Source: Mytilus trossulus
Taxonomy: Eukaryota; Mollusca; Bivalvia; Mytilida; Mytilidae
DNA: 64,000 bases
Assembly: GCF_036588685.1 (NCBI RefSeq)
Contig: NC_086380.1
Span: forward strand, 54,895,144 to 54,959,143
Direction: 5' to 3'
The notes beneath the pieces were generated by a model. The model saw nothing but the letters and a program-made list of their open reading frames with translations. It ran no database searches and was not told the origin of the DNA. This document shows, one piece after another, positions 58,992 to 64,000 of the stretch (its first letter is position 1; every line of letters starts with the position of its first letter). Made by a program: the position numbers and the translations under genes.

Positions 58992-60941
58992 CCCCTGTCA
59001 AAATGCAACCATGGTTGACCATGGTTACCATCGCTAACTATTGATAACCATGGTCAAACCATGGTTGACTGTGCTGAAAACCATGGTTAACCATGGTTAA
59101 CCATGAGGTGGTTAACCATGATTGTGACCATGGTCAACATCTGACCATGGTTGACCATGCTCTATTTAACCATGGTTAACCATGGTTTTCCACATTTGTG
59201 ACCATGGTAAACATCTGACCATGGTTGACCATGGTCTAATCAACCATGGTCTTGCACCTGACCATGGGCAACTTGACAACCTGGACCATGGTGAATAAAT
59301 ATTGATCTGGATTATACCCATGGGAATTTATAACAAATTGTAAATTACTTTGAGACTTTCAATATTAAAAAATCGTGCTCGTTTTTTCAGTGGTACAATG
59401 TTATTGACAATTTTTAATTTCTTTCTTCCCAAGAGGTAAATTGTGACCTTTCATGATTATTTCAATAACAATATATTCTATATACATTTTAAAACACACA
59501 TAAACTGAGCAGTAAAGCTATAGTGGCAGAGAATGCTAGTTACAGTCGGGTCAAATTTTGGACTTACAAACTTTTACAAACTGGAAGTTGGAACTTACTT
59601 TCGATCAGTATTCCTTGTTTTTTAACAGTTGTACGCTGTCATTTAACGATATATTTCTTTCTTCCAAAGACGTAATTTCTGACTTTCTCTCCAAGTTCAT
59701 AAATCTGCCTTTCTTTATCATTATACGGCATATTTTAAGAACTTGAAAACATTTCAGAGTGATATCTTTAGTCTTTATTGTTTATGTTTATTCCCCAACC
59801 GGAAACACATGCGACGTCATGATCAATTATTATCACCAACCGTTAACAATGATTCACTCAGTGCGAAACATTTAAATGACTTGGAACAAACGTCACGTGA
59901 TCTCAGTAAAGTTATTTCGCGCTTTAAAAATCAAGTGAAGGATTTGATGTCCAGTGTTGTCACGTAAAGAAGATTTGTTATCAGATAAGTACATTCACAG
60001 GAAATCTGTTTGATATTTTGTTTAAAAGATGTAAAAATTGTTACAGTATTTGATTTGGCTTTCATTAATTGAACACATGCCACCTGAAATGGGTCTTTAA
60101 ATTTTTTTGTCAGTGTCAGTTATCTATATCAACATAAATTTTATATTTAATTGTTTTTAATTCCAGGTGTAACTGATAAAACTGTACAATATGAAAATTT
60201 TGTTAATGGTAAAATAATTTACACAATCATTCTTTTGTTTGAAAGGTAAACCAAAAAAAAGGGGGGGGTTACAATTATTTGTTTAAACAAAATCATGTTC
60301 ATAATGTTTATTTTGTTAGGTGTTTTTTTTTATTGAAAATTTGCAAAAGGAGATAAAACATTTTTGAATCTTAAAATCTGTTATTGTATACAAATTATCA
60401 AGAACAATTGATTCTTTGTGGAAAAATTTATGTTCTTGCAGGTGGAAACTGCTTTGCATTTTATGGATGAACATTTCTGCAAGGGTAGCTTTAAAGAGTT
60501 TCATGCAATTCAGCATTTGTTGGTAGTCCTGACACAAAGGAAGAGAAGTATACAGGCTCCATAACAAGTAGACTAACTGTTTCAAGATAATTGAAGATTG
60601 ATTTGACAAGAATGTAAAATGGCCAACCATGGTTTAATGGAGATGGTTGACTCATCAATAACCATGGTTGACCATGGTTTGAACCGCGGTTGACCATGGT
60701 TGGAACCACGGTTGACCATGGTGTGGACCACGGTTGACCATGGTTGGGACCACGGTTGACCATGGTTCGAACCACGGTTGACCATGGTTGTAACCACGGT
60801 TGACCATGGTTTTTACCATGGTTGACCATGGTTCTACAATGGTCAACCATGGTCATTAAAACCATGGTTAACCATGGTCGGCCAATTAACAATTTTGTCA
60901 AACCATGGTCAACCATGGTTCAAACTGCACACTGACAGGGG
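58992..60941. mobile_element. 1,950-bp non-autonomous DNA transposon with ACCATGGTTGACCATGG arrays
   Basis: The ends are inverted: CCCCTGTCA...TGCA at the left and, reversed, CCCCTGTCA...TGCA at the right. Each is followed by about 290-310 bases of 'accatggttgaccatgg'-type self-complementary motifs (59,010-59,290 and 60,620-60,925). It lies inside the SINE-like copy above. The uninterrupted SINE sequence gives a 2-bp TT duplication (58,990-58,991 and 60,942-60,943). Layout and duplication length match the element at 5,520-8,591, so both probably use the same kind of transposase. The interior has no transposase-like frame. The MVNRGSNHGQPW-type frames are translations of the array. Confidence 0.88.
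59809..59967 (+). CDS. Small frame inside the transposon, unknown
   Basis: From ATG at 59,809, 52 residues with a hydrophilic, helix-prone second half (DLEQTSRDLSKVISRFKNQV). The frame is open upstream past a possible acceptor, 'aacatttcag' (ends 59,756). Its GC content and codon-like composition stand out from the flanking AT-rich DNA, so it could be a captured host exon. No family was recognised. Confidence 0.25.
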   Translation: MRRHDQLLSPTVNNDSLSAKHLNDLEQTSRDLSKVISRFKNQVKDLMSSVVT

Positions 60942-60974
60942 TTGCCTCATAGGCAATCACACCACTTCTTATTT

Positions 60975-61335
60975 TTTATAAGTAAAAGTTCTAAAGTCAA
61001 TAGACCATGACTGATGGGGCGGGACCAAACAATCTCCATTGCAATGAGATATGCCAATGCTTATAAATTCAACTGCATACCAAATAGCATTGACCTTCCA
61101 CAAGGGGTTCCCCATACATTGACCTAATCACAAACTAATACATGTAAACTAAACAAAAGTTTCAAAGTCAACATACCATGACTAAGGGGGCAGGGCCAAA
61201 TAATATCCATGGCAATAAGATGTGCCAATGATAATACAACTGTATACCAAATATCATTGACCTAACAGTAGTGGTTCACCATAAACTAGACCTAATCACA
61301 AACTAATACATTGTTGATGCCTCTGCATACTTATG
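60975..61335. repeat. ~160-bp tandem array, right part (about 2 units)
   Basis: 'taaaagttctaaagtcaata', 'gaccatgactgatggggcgg', 'caatctccattgcaatgaga' and 'gcataccaaatagcattgac' match the units at 58,240-58,780. Confidence 0.85.
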
Positions 61336-61524
61336 GCTTTCCGTCAAGGCGAGACAAAAACTGATTATTTAAGTGAATTTTTTCCAAGGACCATTATTGC
61401 TCTGCACAAAATCATCAGACCTGAACAAAATTCAAACTTGGATCTGTAACTTTTCATGATAAAACTATAATATACCAATTATCAAAAAATATCTTCATAT
61501 GAAAAAAGTGTGTAAAACTGATTT

Positions 61525-61580
61525 GACAGACAGACAGACAGAGAGACAGACATACAGACATCAGACGGATGGAGTGCAAA
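61525..61580 (+). repeat. (GACA)n microsatellite and repeat end
   Basis: A 'gacagacagacagaga' run is followed by 'cccttcgacttcgtcagt'. The combination ends many bivalve tandem elements, including the one at 57,440-58,205 in a different form. Confidence 0.6.
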
Positions 61581-61736
61581 CTTTAAGTCCCCTTCGACTT
61601 CGTCAGTAGGGTACTAGAAATAGCTGTAGATTATCACACTAAGGGTAAAACTGCTATAAGACAATTAACATCAATTTGAAAAAATATACATCTTTCAGTC
61701 TTGCGTGAAGTTAAGTGAACTATATTATATGGCTAC

Positions 61737-61772
61737 CTTTTTTCTCATGTCTGTCTTTGAGTTTCTTCATTC
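61737..61772 (-). CDS. 36-nt upstream microexon of the nSTAND/ankyrin gene
   Basis: Bounded by 'ttttttcag' and 'gtagcc'. It reads two bases, then MKKLKDRHEKK, and ends with one G. That G plus AT of the exon at 55,333 gives Asp in frame. The phase match and clean splice borders support it, but the exon is short and could be fortuitous. An in-frame ATG is present, though the exon would normally be internal, with earlier exons beyond the window. Confidence 0.55.
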
Positions 61773-61779
61773 CTGAAAA

Positions 61780-62490
61780 AAGACAAACTGTCTAGATGTT
61801 TCATAGTCTAAATATTTCTATAACTGAAACCCAACATTGTACAACATAATTTTGTCATAAAGAAAAAAACAATATTTATATCGCAAGTCATTTGTTTATC
61901 AATAATTTTACAAAATTGAAGATTTAACAAATTGAACACAACTGACGAAAATGATAAAAGAATTAATAAATTACTATGAGAAGTTAAGGCAGAAGGGGTT
62001 TCTAAATATTGGCCAATACATTTTTCTTAATCTTCTGTAACACTTCGAATTCTTTGTCAATGAACTTTCAAAATTTAGTATAAAAACTGGAAGTTAGGGA
62101 CCATATTTTTTCGTTATAATACATTGAAATTGATGAAATCACAGTTCTTTTATAAGTGTAATATTCCGGCAACTTAATTTTTTTTATTGAGGAAACATCA
62201 AACAATAGATTTTTTTAAAAGTCAATGAGGTGATTCGCAGCTTTTCAAAATACCTTCGAAATATCAAATAAAATAAGGGGGTCACAACTTTATTTTCTTG
62301 GAAAAAAACCAAGTGAATCTGTGAGCTACTGCTCACTAATAATACCCCTGCCACACTAAAAGTATAAGGTAAACAGGAAGTTGCTGAGTGATGTATCTGA
62401 AAACCCATCACACGGTATAGCTGACTCATATTAACCCTGAAACCAAATATCAGAAATCCTTGTAATGTATTCATACATTCATGTCCAGTG
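61780..62490. other. AT-rich DNA, no gene seen
   Basis: A 96-codon minus frame (62,184-62,474) has mixed hydrophobic composition and no recognisable motif. It is treated as chance. Confidence 0.4.
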
Positions 62491-62496
62491 CAGGAT

Positions 62497-62892
62497 GTTA
62501 ATTCAATATTGTCGACATCGCGATATCTACAATGTTAAAACGATATCGTGTCAACATCGTTTACATTGTTTGAACCTTTGTATATATATTGTTTACATTG
62601 CTGACATCGTTAACATTGCGATGTATACAATGTAAACACGATATCGTGTCAGCATCGTTTACATTGTTTGAACTCTTATATATATTGTTTACATCGTTGA
62701 CATCGTTAACATCGCGATGTTTACAATGTAAACACGATGTCGTGTTAACATCGTTTACATTGTTTGAACCCTTATATATTGTTTACATCGTTGACATCGT
62801 TAACATCGCGATGTTTACAATGTTAACATGATGTTGTGTCAACATTGTTGACATTGTTTGAACATTTAGATATTGTTTACATCGTTGAAAAG
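62497..62892. repeat. ~97-bp tandem array with palindromic 'aacatcgcgatgtt' motifs
   Basis: Four units, marked by 'acatcgcgatgtttacaatg' and variants at about 62,515, 62,613, 62,709 and 62,805, plus 'aacacgatatcgtgtcaaca' and 'tcgtttacattgtttgaac'. Several words are self-complementary. This is the same style as the subterminal arrays of the two DNA transposons in this window, so it may mark one end of a third, but no terminus was identified. Confidence 0.85.
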
Positions 62893-64000
62893 AGAAATCA
62901 CACTATACGCATCGTTTTCGGTACCGCTATATAGTGTCGTGACTCTATTATGACGTCGCCGTTTTCGAGTCCGTCGTTAAAGTCGCTAATTTATAAGATA
63001 GCGAGTCGTCCAAAGGAAAATTCAACTGAAGCAGGAAAAAGATAGTGAACATATCATGTTTTTACAACTGTTATAATTAAATTAAAAATATGTGTCCATA
63101 AGGAAGGGTCTGATTGTATTGGGGTTTACGGAATACAGAATAATGGATAAATACTGCAGAATAAAAGTCAAAACAAAAAGAAGAAAAGATTAGAGAATGA
63201 CGAGGTGCTAAAATATAAAGAATAAAAATATTGGTAACACAAACTTAATATTAATAAATGAATGACCCTCTATCTAGACCCTTATGATAAAAAAGAATGT
63301 ATCTATTCAAAACACATAATCAGTAAGAACGTTTGAAATTTATAGCATATTCAATATAATTAAATACCCTCTAGAACCAATTTCTTGAAAACAAAGTATT
63401 TGACATATACTTTTTTTGAGCGCATTGTCGCGATGCTGTATGTAGGGTTCATGGTATATTTCTTTTTTTTTGGGGGGGAGGGGAAGAGGGATATTAATAG
63501 GTCAAGAGTAACAGCATGTCAGCGTACAGCTTCCGGAATCTGAAGTTTTCTGTTCATCCAATGAGGTTTTATGATAACCTTCTTGTTTCATCAGAGTATT
63601 GTAATTAAGAACAATGAGTTTCAACTTTCATTATTTTCATATCACATGCACATCACACGTCATAACTATAGTCTTCTATTCTACATGTATAAATAATTTC
63701 GACTCAGCCTGTCGGGTTAATACAAATCAGGGTCAAAATTAATATGTTCTAATTTTGAATATTGAATTAAACTTGCCACTGGACGTAAATTATGTTTTAA
63801 GTGCTATTTGAAATCGTTATTTATTTTACATGTGACGATAGAAATTATCAAAGTGTTGTCAATTTTCCCAAATGATCCTATGACATCTTACGTCTTTTAT
63901 TTTTTTATTGTTTTTAGGGGGGGAGCATGTAAATGAGTGATTCGTATCTAGTAATCATGTTTATTAAAATATTAAACGTTATTAAAATAAAGCACCGTAT
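62893..64000. other. AT-rich DNA to the window end
   Basis: No gene seen. It holds a T-run/G-run junction at 63,462-63,492, a G-run near 63,917 and a short family B tail word, 'aacttgccactggacgta', at about 63,770. Confidence 0.4.

Larger units (their letters stand above)
58785..60965 (+). repeat. SINE-like family A copy, split by a transposon
   Basis: The left part 58,785-58,991 ('taggccgttagttttctcg', 'gctcattgttgaaggccgtg', 'catttggtctcttgtgaaga') continues at 60,942-60,965 ('ttgcctcataggcaatcaca', 'ccact'). Joining them restores the family A reading 'gaagagttgcctcataggca'. Confidence 0.88.

Noticed and set aside
60491-60916. Frames rich in MVNRGSNHGQPW-type repeats
   Set aside because: Translation of the ACCATGGTTGACCATGG subterminal array of the transposon.

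Overview
The window looks like nuclear DNA of a marine bivalve, most likely a mytilid mussel. It is AT-rich with introns, and it is dominated by dispersed and tandem repeats of types I recognise from mussel genomes: the tail 'ccactggacgttaagcaacc', the tail 'ggaaatggggaatgtgtcaa', and a 'catttggtctct...gagttgtctcattgg' SINE-like element. It also carries a STAND-NTPase/ankyrin gene of a kind that is expanded in bivalves. The organism call is inference; no species marker was checked. Only two protein-coding loci have good support.

Layout. 1-9,142: dispersed repeats, then a diverged CACTA-type terminal region (about 4,840-9,142) carrying a nested 3.07-kb DNA transposon (5,520-8,591). 10,281-14,562: a four-exon plus-strand gene (474 codons as modelled, 5' end missing) of an uncharacterised invertebrate family with RNase H-like-looking motifs, a C2HC finger and a C-terminal helical motif. 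14,600-21,050: repeats, a ~147-bp satellite and a LINE 3' fragment. 21,199-35,235: minisatellites, chiefly a 28-bp unit array of more than 9 kb containing three near-identical 1,281-bp higher-order units. 36,317-61,772 (minus): an nSTAND3-like NTPase/ankyrin gene.

The main result concerns that last gene. Its ankyrin exon is split by a 15,045-bp CACTA-type element (37,166-52,210) with ~1.7-kb terminal inverted repeats and a perfect 3-bp target duplication (ATT). Removing the element and one ATT restores one open frame across the junction. The element contributes CAC-TAG directly after the break, so the 5' half reads one histidine and then a stop. No intact transposase is visible inside the element, only decayed LINE pieces and other repeats.

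A second result is a pair of non-autonomous DNA transposons (5,520-8,591 and 58,992-60,941). They differ in sequence but share an architecture: short inverted ends, subterminal arrays of self-complementary motifs (TTCAACGTTGAA-like or ACCATGGTTGACCATGG-like), and a 2-bp target duplication (AA or TT) that can be read off from empty-site copies of the host repeats elsewhere in the window. A third array of similar style lies at 62,497-62,890.

Most listed open frames start at TTG/GTG/CTG, lie in repeats and are not considered genes. Boundaries of dispersed repeats are approximate.
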